Positions 15,406-23,000 of a stretch of DNA of 34,119 nt are shown one piece after another. The notes under the pieces are model-generated. The model saw nothing but the letters and a program-made list of their open reading frames with translations. It was not told where the DNA came from and did not search any database. How positions within the stretch are numbered: position 1 is the stretch's first letter; each line of letters starts with the position of its first letter. Made by a program: the position numbers and the translations under genes. Source of the DNA: Rhodospirillales bacterium (GTDB taxonomy: Bacteria > Pseudomonadota > Alphaproteobacteria > CACIAM-22H2); contig CANFCX010000015.1 of assembly GCA_947445225.1 (NCBI GenBank), forward strand, positions 1 to 34,119, given 5' to 3'.

Positions 15406-18038
15406 CGACAGGCAATTCAAACGGACCCACCGGTTTCGTGGCCGACGTTCCCGGCTGGCGGCTGTCCCTGGCCCGCGCCGCGCTGTTCTGGGAGAGGCTG
15501 TGGCCGGCCGCGTGGCCCGCGGTTGCCGTCGCCGGTGTGTTCACCGCGGTGGCGTGGCTTGATGTCCTTCCGTCGCTGCTGCACCCGTGGCTTCATGTCA
15601 TCGTTCTGCTCGGCTTCGCCGCTGCCTTTCTTTTTGCCGTGTGGCAGGTGCGCTTCTCCATCCCGACCGTGGCCGATTCGGTGCGTCGCATCGAGGTGTT
15701 GAGCGGCGTGGCCCACCGCCCGCTCGCCACCTTGCGCGACCAACTCGTGGCGGGCGAAGGCGATCCGATGAGCCTCGCGCTGTGGGATTCCCATCGCCGC
15801 AGAATGCGCGAAATGCTGGGCGGCGGGCGCGTCGGTCTGCCGGCGCCCGGCATGGCCCGGCGCGATCCCTGGGCGTTTCGCGCCGCCCTCGGGTTGCTGC
15901 TGGTCGTGGCTGCCGTTGTCGCCGGGCCGGAGGAATGGAGCACTCGGTGGTCGCGGGCCGCCATGCCCTCGTTCAAGTCGGCCGAAAACACCGCCGACCG
16001 CGTCATCGGTTTTGAAGTATGGATCACGCCGCCGGCCTATACCGGCCTGCCGACCTTGCTGCCAACACACGAACAACGCGGCGCCGATCCGTTGTCCGTT
16101 GCCGTCGGAAGCGCGATCCTGGTCCAAGTCATTGGCGGCCGCGAGGCCCCGATGTTCCAAATCGGGGAAGAAGCCCCCGTGTCCTTCGAGACCATCGATG
16201 AGGGCAGTTTCCGCCTTACCTCGACGATCAATTCCGGAAACCGGTTGGTCGTCACCCAGGCCAAGAAAACACTCGCCGATTGGCCGATGCAGATCGTGCC
16301 GGATCGAGTGCCGCAGATTGCCCACGCCACCGCGCCGCAACGCAACCAGCGCATGGCCATTCGCCTCGAATACGAGGCCGCCGACGATTACGGCCTGGCC
16401 GCCGTTCGCGCCTTTGTCCGAAAGGCGCCGCGCGCCGACGGCACCGGCGTGACGATGACCGAAACGCAGGAGGCAATCGAGCTTCAACTGCCGCTGCCGT
16501 CGCAACGGCCGAAAGCCGCGCACGCGACCAGCTTCCACGATCTCACGCCTCATCCCTGGGCGGGCCTGCCCGTTCTCGTGCAACTCCGCGCCACCGACGC
16601 ACTCGGCCAGAGCGGCGTCAGCGACGATTTCTCCATGATCCTGCCCGAGCGCGTGTTCGTTAATCCTCTGGCCAAGGCCATCATCGCCCAACGCAAGACG
16701 TTGTCGATCGATCCGGGCCAACGGCGTCAGGTTTCCGATGCCTTGCGCGGGATCGGCTCAAGGCCGGAGCAATACTTCGAGGACATCGTCACCTTCCTTT
16801 CGTTGCGGACGGCGGCGCTCCGCTTGTTGCGCGATTCCTCCGACGATGGAACCAAGGCCGTGCAATCCCTGTTGTGGGACACGGCGCTCCGCATCGAGGA
16901 CGGCAAGGTTTCGGTCGCCCAGCGTGACGTGCGCAACCTTCAGCAAAAATTGATGGAGGCCCTGGCCAACAACGCCTCCCCCGAGGAAATCAAGCGGCTG
17001 ATGGACGAACTGCGCACCGCCATGGACCGTATGTTCCAGGAGATGATGCAGCAAGCCATGCGCCCGGACGAACAACAACAGCGGCAGCAGGCGGGGCAAC
17101 AGCCCGACCCGAACGCCCGGTCGACCGGGGACAACGATCTGCGCAAGATGCTCGAACAGGCGCAAAAGCTGGCCGAGGCGGGAATGAAAGACCAGGCCCG
17201 CGAGATGATCCAGAAAATGCAAGACATGATGGACAACATGCGCCAGGCGCAGCAGCAGGGGGATCAAGAAAAGGCCCGCCAGGCTCAGGAAATGGCGAAG
17301 GAAGTCCAAGACTTGGCAAAACGTCAGCAGCAGCTTCTCGATCAGAATTTCCGGCAGCAGCAACAGGCCCAGCGCGGACAGCAACAACAACAGCAGCGTC
17401 AGCAAGGCCAGCAGGGTCAAGGCCAAGAACAGCAGCAGCAGGAAGGCTCTCAGCCCGGCGTCAGCGAGCGGCTCGAAGGTCGCGGACAAAGTCAGGGACA
17501 GCAGGGCGCCAACCCCGGACGCCAGGAGGGCGAAGGCGGCGGGCAAGGCACCGCGGCTTACCAACAGCAGGAACAGCTGCGGCGCGACCTGGGCGAGGTC
17601 ATGCGCCGCCTCGGCGAGGCCTTCAACAACATTCCCGACACTTTTGGCAACGCCGAGCAGTCGATGCGCGAGGCGTCGAATGCGCTGCTCCGCGGCCAGC
17701 TTAACCAGGCGCTGCGCCCGCAGTCCGAGGCCGTCGAGAACATGATGAAAGGCCTTCGTCAGATGGCGCAACAACAGATGCAGGCGCAGGGCGAAGGCGA
17801 AGATGGCGATCCGTCGAATCAAGAAATGCGCGACCGGCAGCTCGGCGAAAGCCGCGATCCCGCCGGCCGGCCGCTGAATGGCCTCGGCGGTATCGATGCG
17901 CGCGACATCCGCATCCCTGACGAAGCGGACATCCAGCGGTCCCGCGAGATCCAGGACGAGTTGCTGCGTCGCGCCAGCGAGCGCGAACGTCCCCAGATCG
18001 AGCGCGACTACCTCGAGCGTCTTCTCAAGCGGTTCTAG
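15402..18038 (+). CDS. TIGR02302 family membrane protein (DUF4175)
   Basis: 878 residues of unknown function, an alphaproteobacterial family habitually placed after lysA. The N-terminus has hydrophobic segments at about 38-60, 66-87 and 158-180, so the protein is membrane anchored. A middle beta-rich domain ('ITPPAYTGLPTLL' onward) follows, then from about 520 a long Gln/Met/Arg-rich coiled region with runs such as 'QQAQRGQQQQQQRQQ', and a conserved end 'GGIDARDIRIPDEADI' to 'ERDYLERLLKRF'. The ATG at 15402 overlaps the lysA stop (ATGA) with GGAGG five bases upstream; the track frame starting earlier is not needed. A cell-envelope role is guessed from the membrane anchor and context only. Confidence 0.9.
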   Translation: MTTGNSNGPTGFVADVPGWRLSLARAALFWERLWPAAWPAVAVAGVFTAVAWLDVLPSLLHPWLHVIVLLGFAAAFLFAVWQVRFSIPTVADSVRRIEVLSGVAHRPLATLRDQLVAGEGDPMSLALWDSHRRRMREMLGGGRVGLPAPGMARRDPWAFRAALGLLLVVAAVVAGPEEWSTRWSRAAMPSFKSAENTADRVIGFEVWITPPAYTGLPTLLPTHEQRGADPLSVAVGSAILVQVIGGREAPMFQIGEEAPVSFETIDEGSFRLTSTINSGNRLVVTQAKKTLADWPMQIVPDRVPQIAHATAPQRNQRMAIRLEYEAADDYGLAAVRAFVRKAPRADGTGVTMTETQEAIELQLPLPSQRPKAAHATSFHDLTPHPWAGLPVLVQLRATDALGQSGVSDDFSMILPERVFVNPLAKAIIAQRKTLSIDPGQRRQVSDALRGIGSRPEQYFEDIVTFLSLRTAALRLLRDSSDDGTKAVQSLLWDTALRIEDGKVSVAQRDVRNLQQKLMEALANNASPEEIKRLMDELRTAMDRMFQEMMQQAMRPDEQQQRQQAGQQPDPNARSTGDNDLRKMLEQAQKLAEAGMKDQAREMIQKMQDMMDNMRQAQQQGDQEKARQAQEMAKEVQDLAKRQQQLLDQNFRQQQQAQRGQQQQQQRQQGQQGQGQEQQQQEGSQPGVSERLEGRGQSQGQQGANPGRQEGEGGGQGTAAYQQQEQLRRDLGEVMRRLGEAFNNIPDTFGNAEQSMREASNALLRGQLNQALRPQSEAVENMMKGLRQMAQQQMQAQGEGEDGDPSNQEMRDRQLGESRDPAGRPLNGLGGIDARDIRIPDEADIQRSREIQDELLRRASERERPQIERDYLERLLKRF

Positions 18039-18088
18039 TCGGCGTTTGCGGGCGTTCGCGCCCGGCCTACCGAGGCGACGAAAACAAA

Positions 18089-18117
18089 CAAGGGGCGGGA
18101 GTCAATCCCGCCCCTTG
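18089..18117. terminator. Bidirectional rho-independent terminator
   Basis: CAAGGGGCGGGA-GTCAA-TCCCGCCCCTTG is a perfect 12-bp stem with a 5-base loop. On the minus strand it is followed by TTTGTTTTC, so it terminates the receiver gene best; on the plus strand the tail is GTCGTTCC. It lies between the converging TIGR02302 and receiver genes. Confidence 0.9.
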
Positions 18118-18129
18118 TCGTTCCTGGAT

Positions 18130-18501
18130 TCAGGTCTTACGCCGCGCGGCGAGGGCGGCGTCGACCGCGTCGGTTAGGTCTTTCAGCGCGAACGGCTTAC
18201 GCAAGACGCCGTGGATCATGTCCTCAAGACCGAAGGCGCGCTCGGCCTCCGCCGGGAATCCGGTCGCGAGCAGGACGGCGGTCGACGAATGGTCTTTGGC
18301 AACCTTCAGCGCCAGCCCGATCCCATCCAATCCCGGCATGACGATGTCGGCCACGAGCAAATCGAACGTGGCCACAGCCAGCGCGCGGACCGCGGCCTGC
18401 CCGTCGCGGACGGCGGTGACGTCGTGCCCCGCCTGCCGCAACGCCCGCAACATGAATTCACGCACCGATTGTTCGTCTTCGGCAACCAGGATGCGTGCCA
18501 T
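18130..18501 (-). CDS. cpdR: Single-domain response regulator, CpdR-like
   Basis: 123 residues forming just a receiver domain. The acidic pair is in 'ILVAEDEQSVREFM', the phosphoacceptor Asp in 'LLVADIVMPGLDG' at about residue 51, the Thr in 'VLLATGFP', and the conserved Lys in 'VLRKPFALKDL'. There is no output domain. Sequence and size resemble Caulobacter CpdR, which when unphosphorylated delivers ClpXP to the cell pole and is controlled by the CckA-ChpT relay; orthology is inferred, and another single-domain receiver is possible. GAGGAG lies 12 bases before the ATG. The gene follows the DUF3426 gene by 64 bases containing a dyad and ends before the strong terminator. Confidence 0.8.
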   Translation of the reverse strand: MARILVAEDEQSVREFMLRALRQAGHDVTAVRDGQAAVRALAVATFDLLVADIVMPGLDGIGLALKVAKDHSSTAVLLATGFPAEAERAFGLEDMIHGVLRKPFALKDLTDAVDAALAARRKT

Positions 18502-18532
18502 GACGGCTTACGCTCCTCTATGAAATTGTCTT

Positions 18533-18553
18533 GGGCAAGTCGGGGGCTTGCCC
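18533..18553 (-). terminator. Hairpin between the DUF3426 and receiver genes
   Basis: GGGCAAG-CCCCCGA-CTTGCCC (minus strand) has perfect 7-bp arms and lies directly after the DUF3426 stop. No U-run follows, so it may weaken rather than end transcription, or be an operator for the receiver gene. Confidence 0.4.
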
Positions 18554-18565
18554 ACTCTCGCGCCC

Positions 18566-19225
18566 TTATTCGGCGTGTGCGAAGGCGATAGCCAGGTTCG
18601 TCGCATCCCCGTTGGGCTTCCTCACCGAAGTGCGGAACGCGGAGCTTTCCCCCGGCCCGAGACGCGCGCTGCGCGCGGCAAAGGTCCAATGCTGAAGTTC
18701 TTGCTCGCTCGCGTCGCGCAAGGCCGCCCGCAACGCCGGCACACGTCGCGCCGTGTCCGAGGTATTGACGACTTCACCTTCCACGATGAGCAGAACGACA
18801 CCTTCCTCAACCACGCTCACTTGCGTGATGTTGCGCACTTCCAGCCCAATTCCCGGCGGGTCGACGGGCATGCCGATCGATTCATACAAACGCGCGGCCG
18901 CCGGCCACGCCCCGGTGATCGGCTCGCGCGCCAGAATGGCGCCGCCAAGCGCGCCGATGACAAGAAGCACCAGTGCGGTCCAACCGGCGATGCGGCCGCC
19001 CGCCGGCCGGCCGGGCGGCGGCGCGATCACCGGCTGCATGCTAAAACTCGGAAGATCCGAAACCGGGATCGGGGCGGGCGAGGACAGCGATCGCGGGAGA
19101 TCCGTGGCCGGCTGCTGCAACCAGGTGTGTTTGCAATTGGCGCAACGGACTTTACGACCGACTCCGCCGATGGCGGCAGCGTCCGTCAAATAGCGCGATC
19201 CGCAGGCGGGACAAGTGATGATCAT
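18566..19225 (-). CDS. Zinc-ribbon (MJ0042-type) and DUF3426 membrane protein
   Basis: 219 residues. The N-terminal MJ0042 zinc ribbon has CxxC pairs 'ITCPACGSRYLTD' and 'VRCANCKHTW' at about residues 4-35. A Pro-rich linker leads to one membrane helix, 'GWTALVLLVIGALGGAIL' (about 80-98), then a DUF3426 domain of beta character ending 'LAIAFAHAE'. This puts the zinc ribbon in the cytoplasm and DUF3426 outside the inner membrane. The function of the family is unknown. I take the ATG at 19225 because relatives begin 'MI(I/L)TCP'; the track starts three residues earlier at TTG. It is divergent from ftsE, a usual arrangement in this group. Confidence 0.85.
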   Translation of the reverse strand: MIITCPACGSRYLTDAAAIGGVGRKVRCANCKHTWLQQPATDLPRSLSSPAPIPVSDLPSFSMQPVIAPPPGRPAGGRIAGWTALVLLVIGALGGAILAREPITGAWPAAARLYESIGMPVDPPGIGLEVRNITQVSVVEEGVVLLIVEGEVVNTSDTARRVPALRAALRDASEQELQHWTFAARSARLGPGESSAFRTSVRKPNGDATNLAIAFAHAE

Positions 19226-19258
19226 GGCAGCCAAATGCCGCTAAGAAATAGAGATTTT

Positions 19259-19287
19259 CTTATAGGCCCGCCCCGGCGGCGTTACAA
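19259..19287 (-). promoter_or_regulatory. Probable sigma-70 promoter of the DUF3426 gene
   Basis: Minus strand TTGTAA, 17 bases, TATAAG. The -10 matches 5 of 6 and the -35 4 of 6 consensus bases. The start would be near 19252, about 27 bases before the ATG. Confidence 0.5.
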
Positions 19288-19362
19288 GAAGGGCGTGCGC
19301 CTGGACGCGGCGCCGGGCCGCGTGCCATTCTGGCGCGGTGAGAATCGTGACCTCGAGGGGGT

Positions 19363-20085
19363 GTGCGGCCGGTGGTTCGATTCGAGAATGTCGGCCTGCG
19401 TTATGGGCTTGGGCCCGAAGTCCTGCGCGACCTCACTTTCGAACTCGAGTCCGGCGCCTTCCACTTCCTGGTCGGGCCGAGCGGCGCCGGAAAATCGTCC
19501 CTGCTCCAGCTCCTTTACCTCGCCCGGCGGCCCACCCGCGGGCTGATCACCCTCTTCGACCGCGCGGTATTGAAGGTACCGCGGCGCGAGCTTCCGGCAT
19601 TGCGGCAGCGCATCGGCGTGGTCTTCCAGGATTTCCGTCTCTTCGACCACCTGTCCGCGTTCGACAACGTGGCCCTGCCCCTGCGCCTAAAGGGCGCCAA
19701 GGAGACCGAGATCCGTAAACATGTCAGCGAATTGCTGACCTGGGTCGAACTTGGCGACCATTTGGACGCCTTGCCGCCGACCCTGTCCGGGGGTCAGAAG
19801 CAGCGCGTCGCCATCGCCCGCGCCGTGATCGCGCGGCCGCGCCTCTTGCTCGCCGACGAGCCCACCGGCAATGTCGACGACCGCATCGCCATGCGCCTCC
19901 TCCACCTCTTCGTCGAGCTCCACAAGATGGGAACGACCGTCGTGATCGCGACCCATAACCTGGAGCTCGTCTCGCGCTTCCGTTATCCCGAACTTCGGCT
20001 CGAAAATGGCGAAATCAAGCAAGTTCGTGCCTCCGCGCAACGCGATGCCCGGCCGGGCATCGAAGCCGCGGCGGGGCGCGGTTAA
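19363..20085 (+). CDS. ftsE: Cell division ATP-binding protein FtsE
   Basis: 240 residues, one ABC domain: Walker A 'GPSGAGKSS' at about 36-44, Q-loop '[18 protein letters not shown]', signature '[14 protein letters not shown]' and Walker B '[12 protein letters not shown]', with the FtsE-typical '[10 protein letters not shown]' start. With FtsX it forms the type VII ABC complex at the septum that activates cell-wall amidases through periplasmic partners. The start is GTG at 19363, near GAGGGG; a second GTG at 19372 would give the more usual 'MVRFENVG' and is equally possible. The C-terminal tail of about 20 residues is long. ftsX follows four bases after the stop, or overlaps it. Confidence 0.93.
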   Translation: MRPVVRFENVGLRYGLGPEVLRDLTFELESGAFHFLVGPSGAGKSSLLQLLYLARRPTRGLITLFDRAVLKVPRRELPALRQRIGVVFQDFRLFDHLSAFDNVALPLRLKGAKETEIRKHVSELLTWVELGDHLDALPPTLSGGQKQRVAIARAVIARPRLLLADEPTGNVDDRIAMRLLHLFVELHKMGTTVVIATHNLELVSRFRYPELRLENGEIKQVRASAQRDARPGIEAAAGRG

Positions 20086-20089
20086 ATCC

Positions 20090-20971
20090 ATGGCGGGACA
20101 CATCCGCGTGTTGCCGCTCGATCGCGACGATAGCCGGCGCTATCTACCGTGGATCGTCGCGGTCATGGTCTATCTCGCGGCGATGACCCTGGCCGGGGCG
20201 ATGGCGACGGCGAGCATGGCGTCACGATGGCAGACGGGGCTTACCGGGGCTTTGACGGTGCAGCTTCAGCCGGCGGCGGAAACACAGGCGAACGACGGCC
20301 GTATGGAGGCCGTGTTATCCATCCTGCGCGCCGACGCCGCCGTGGCATCGGCCGAACCGGTCGACGAGGAAAAGATGCTCGGCTTTATTCAACCCTGGCT
20401 CGGCCGCGATGGATTGACCTTGGACTTGCCCCTGCCCCGGCTGGTCGACGTTCGCCTTCACGACCGCGCCAGTGTCGACCTGGTCGACCTGGCCGCGCGG
20501 CTTGAGGCCGCCGCGCCCGGAACCTCGGTCGACGACCATGCCCGCTGGCTCACCGGCATATTGAAGCTGGCGCGGGTCATTCGGTTCATCGCCTTCGGCA
20601 CGGTTGCGTTGATCGCCGCGGCGGCGATCACCGTTCTGGTGTTCGCGACGCGCGCCGCCCTCGCCGTCCACAAGGACGGTATCGCTTTGCTCCATATCAT
20701 GGGGGCACGCAATCGCTTCATCGCGCGCGAATTCCAGGTGGCCGCTCTCGCTCAGGGGTTCCGCGGCGGGCTGATCGGACTGCTGACCGCGCTGGCCACG
20801 CTTGTCGCGCTGGGCGGCGCCGGCCTCAACACCGATATCGGTATCCTGCCGCAGGTGACCCTGACCACGCTGCAATGGCTGGTGTTGGCGGCCCTGCCGC
20901 CGGCGGCAGGGGCGGTCGCGCTGATCACCGCAAGGCTGACGGTATTGAGTGTCCTGGCGCGGTTGGCCTGA
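20090..20971 (+). CDS. ftsX: Cell division protein FtsX (permease)
   Basis: 293 residues from the ATG at 20090; the open frame extends back to 20006 inside ftsE, and ATGs at 20006 or 20045 would add a basic N-terminus. Four hydrophobic segments fit FtsX: '[20 protein letters not shown]' (about 17-36), then a large periplasmic loop (about 45-155), then '[20 protein letters not shown]', '[17 protein letters not shown]' and '[18 protein letters not shown]'. '[20 protein letters not shown]' is the conserved coupling-helix region of the FtsX domain. It partners FtsE at the division septum. The first of several downstream genes (HAD, YdcF-like, PlsC) begins 21 bases later. Confidence 0.9.
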   Translation: MAGHIRVLPLDRDDSRRYLPWIVAVMVYLAAMTLAGAMATASMASRWQTGLTGALTVQLQPAAETQANDGRMEAVLSILRADAAVASAEPVDEEKMLGFIQPWLGRDGLTLDLPLPRLVDVRLHDRASVDLVDLAARLEAAAPGTSVDDHARWLTGILKLARVIRFIAFGTVALIAAAAITVLVFATRAALAVHKDGIALLHIMGARNRFIAREFQVAALAQGFRGGLIGLLTALATLVALGGAGLNTDIGILPQVTLTTLQWLVLAALPPAAGAVALITARLTVLSVLARLA

Positions 20972-20992
20972 CGGACCTCCAGGGCGAGCGCC

Positions 20993-21541
20993 ATGAAGCT
21001 TGTGATCCTCGACCGCGATGGAGTCATCAACGAAAACCGCGACGACTACGTGAAGTCGCCGGAGGAACTGATTCTGCTGCCCGGCTCGGCGCCAGCCGTG
21101 GCCCGGCTCAATCGCGCCGACATCAAGGTCGCGGTGGTCTCGAACCAGGCCGCCATCGGCCGAGGCATCATCGATCAGGCGATGCTGACCCGCATCCACG
21201 ACAAATTGAACCGGGAACTCCTGGCCCAGGACGCGCGACTCGATCTGATCCTCCATTGCCCCGATCCGCCCTGGGCCGCGAGCGATCGCCGCAAACCCGG
21301 GCCAGGCATGTTGCGCGAGGCGCTGGAACATTTCGGCGCAGCGGCCGAAGACACGCCCATGATCGGCGACGACATCCGCGATTTGCAGGCCGCGGTCGCG
21401 CTCGGCTGTCCGCGCGTGCTCGTCCGCACCGGTCATGGGACAAACACGCTCGCCGCCGGATTGCCCGCAACCGTCCAGCCGGTTTCGGTCCATGACAATC
21501 TCGCCGCCGCCGTCGAGGCGCTGCTCGCGATCCGCCCGTGA
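20993..21541 (+). CDS. HAD-IIIA phosphatase, GmhB-like
   Basis: 182 residues of the HAD superfamily: motif I 'LVILDRDGVINEN' (nucleophile Asp and acid/base Asp), motif II 'VVSNQAAIGRG', motif III Lys in 'DRRKPGPGMLREAL' and motif IV 'MIGDDIRDLQAA'. Length and 'GVINENRDDYVKSPEEL' fit D-glycero-D-manno-heptose-1,7-bisphosphate phosphatase (GmhB), an LPS-core precursor enzyme. However, the zinc loop of classical GmhB (CxH...CxC) is reduced to a single Cys in 'LHCPDPPWAASDRRK', so a different phosphorylated substrate is possible. It lies between ftsX and the YdcF-like gene and overlaps the latter by GTGA. Confidence 0.82.
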   Translation: MKLVILDRDGVINENRDDYVKSPEELILLPGSAPAVARLNRADIKVAVVSNQAAIGRGIIDQAMLTRIHDKLNRELLAQDARLDLILHCPDPPWAASDRRKPGPGMLREALEHFGAAAEDTPMIGDDIRDLQAAVALGCPRVLVRTGHGTNTLAAGLPATVQPVSVHDNLAAAVEALLAIRP

Positions 21542-22179
21542 ACGATCGCCTCAACAAACGCTCGCGCGCGCGCGCCGGCCTGACTCGAATCCTGTCGATG
21601 ATCGCCTTTGCGGCAATCGCCTGGGCGGGGGGATTGGTGTGGTTCGGCGAGACGATCCCGGATCGCGTTGAGGATTCCGAAACGCGGACGGACGCGATCG
21701 TGGTGTTGACCGGCGGGCCGCAAAGGCTGCGCGCCGGGCTGGGAATGCTTGCGGACGGCCGCGCCCGAAAACTCTTCGTTTCCGGCGTGTATCGCGGCGT
21801 CGATGTCAGCGAACTGCTTCGCATTGCCCGCCAATCGCCGGCGGAAATCGAATGCTGCATCGTCTTGGGTTACAGCGCCGACAACACCGTCGGCAATGCC
21901 GAGGAGACCGCCACTTGGATGCGGGCCGAGGGTTATGCGTCGCTGCGCCTCGTCACCGCCAACTACCACATGCGGCGCAGCCTGATTGAATTCCACCACG
22001 CCCTGCCGGAAGCAACCATCATCCCCCATCCGGTCTTCCTGGACAGCTTTCACCAGGAAGATTGGTGGCGGTGGCCGGGAACCGCGAGCCTGATCCTGTC
22101 GGAATATCACAAATTTCTGGCGGCTTTTGTCTGGACGGCGATTGAAGGCGTCGCTCCGGTCCCGATCCGTCCGTCATGA
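21538..22179 (+). CDS. YdcF/ElyC family protein (DUF218)
   Basis: 213 residues with one N-terminal membrane helix ('MIAFAAIAWAGGLVWFG', about 21-37) and a DUF218 domain: 'TDAIVVLTGGPQRLRAGLGM', 'KLFVSGVY', 'LGYSADNTVGNAEETATWM' and 'LVTANYHMRRSLIEF' are the usual motifs, with the conserved Glu and His. E. coli relatives SanA and ElyC act in envelope integrity and polyprenyl-carrier metabolism; the enzymatic activity is unsettled. It starts at GTG overlapping the HAD stop and its TGA overlaps the plsC ATG, so the genes are translationally coupled. Confidence 0.88.
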   Translation: MNDRLNKRSRARAGLTRILSMIAFAAIAWAGGLVWFGETIPDRVEDSETRTDAIVVLTGGPQRLRAGLGMLADGRARKLFVSGVYRGVDVSELLRIARQSPAEIECCIVLGYSADNTVGNAEETATWMRAEGYASLRLVTANYHMRRSLIEFHHALPEATIIPHPVFLDSFHQEDWWRWPGTASLILSEYHKFLAAFVWTAIEGVAPVPIRPS

Positions 22180-22910
22180 AATCCTGGACCATGATTGTTT
22201 TCCTCCGATCGGCTCTGTTCAACGTCTTGTTTTTCGCGATGACGATAGCGGTGATGATCGGCTGCCTCCCGCTTTTCCTCGGCCCACGCCGGTGGGTTAG
22301 GAAGGCGACGAACCTTTGGGCGCGGGGTGTCCTGCACCTGCTGTCCGCGATCATCGGCCTGCGTTATCGGATTGTCGGCATCGAGAATTGGCCGCGCGGC
22401 ACCGGGCTCATTGCCGCCAACCACCAATCGGCCTGGGAGACGATCGCCTTCCTCGCCCTGTTTCCCCCGACGTCCTATGTGCTGAAGAAGGAATTGCTGA
22501 GGTTGCCCCTCTTGGGTTGGTATTTGCGGCGGCTGCGAATGATCGCGATTAACCGCGCCGGTGGCGGTCGCGCCTTGCAGCGCCTGCTCCTCGAGGCCAA
22601 GGCGGAGGGCGAGCCGCGCCAAATCGTCATTTTCCCGGAGGGGACACGTGTGCCACCCGGAGAACGGCGCGCCTTTCATTCGGGCGTGGCCGCGCTTTAT
22701 TCCAGGCTCGACCTGCCCATCACTCCTGTGGCGCTGAACTCGGGCTTGTTCTGGCGGCGGCGCGCCTTCATCAAACGGCCCGGTATCATCGACGTGGAGG
22801 TGATGCCGGCCATTCCACCCGGCCTCGCGCGCCGCCGCTTCATGACCGAGCTTCAAGACAAGATCGATGCCGCCCGCCAGAGATTGGAAAAATCAGCGAT
22901 GGAAACATAA
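22176..22910 (+). CDS. plsC: 1-acyl-sn-glycerol-3-phosphate acyltransferase
   Basis: 244 residues. A hydrophobic N-terminal segment ('FNVLFFAMTIAVMIGCLPLFL') anchors it in the inner membrane. Acyltransferase motif I appears as 'ANHQSAWETI', with Glu in place of the usual Asp of HX4D, a variant common in alphaproteobacteria; 'MIAINRAGGGRAL' is motif II and 'IVIFPEGTRVPPGE' motif III; 'PVALNSG' is motif IV. It acylates lysophosphatidic acid to phosphatidic acid for phospholipid synthesis. It closes the ftsE-ftsX-HAD-YdcF-plsC cluster. Confidence 0.92.
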   Translation: MKSWTMIVFLRSALFNVLFFAMTIAVMIGCLPLFLGPRRWVRKATNLWARGVLHLLSAIIGLRYRIVGIENWPRGTGLIAANHQSAWETIAFLALFPPTSYVLKKELLRLPLLGWYLRRLRMIAINRAGGGRALQRLLLEAKAEGEPRQIVIFPEGTRVPPGERRAFHSGVAALYSRLDLPITPVALNSGLFWRRRAFIKRPGIIDVEVMPAIPPGLARRRFMTELQDKIDAARQRLEKSAMET

Positions 22911-22924
22911 CAAGAACATTTTGG

Positions 22925-22953
22925 TTGACCCGGTCGCCAACGGGGTCTACACT
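22925..22953 (+). promoter_or_regulatory. Sigma-70 promoter of nrdJ
   Basis: TTGACC (22925-22930), a 17-base spacer, and TACACT (22948-22953). The -35 matches 5 of 6 and the -10 4 of 6 consensus bases. The start would be near 22960, giving a leader of about 40 bases. Confidence 0.65.
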
Positions 22954-22967
22954 GGATGCGGAAAATC

Positions 22968-22986
22968 AGAAATTTGTACAATTTCT
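22968..22986 (+). promoter_or_regulatory. Inverted repeat in the nrdJ leader
   Basis: AGAAATT-TGTAC-AATTTCT, perfect 7-bp arms, begins just after the predicted transcription start and ends 14 bases before the ATG. It could be an operator or a hairpin that affects ribosome access. It does not resemble the NrdR box, and the leader is far too short for a cobalamin riboswitch. Confidence 0.45.
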
Positions 22987-23000
22987 TAGGCACTTAGACG

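Noticed and set aside
16758-17822. 354-residue Leu-rich minus-strand ORF resembling a membrane protein
   Set aside because: It is the complement of the Gln-rich repeats of the TIGR02302 gene (CAG read as CTG), so the Leu runs are an artefact.
22911-23000. Cobalamin riboswitch before nrdJ
   Set aside because: Only 90 bases separate plsC and nrdJ, with a promoter in the middle; no B12-box was seen.
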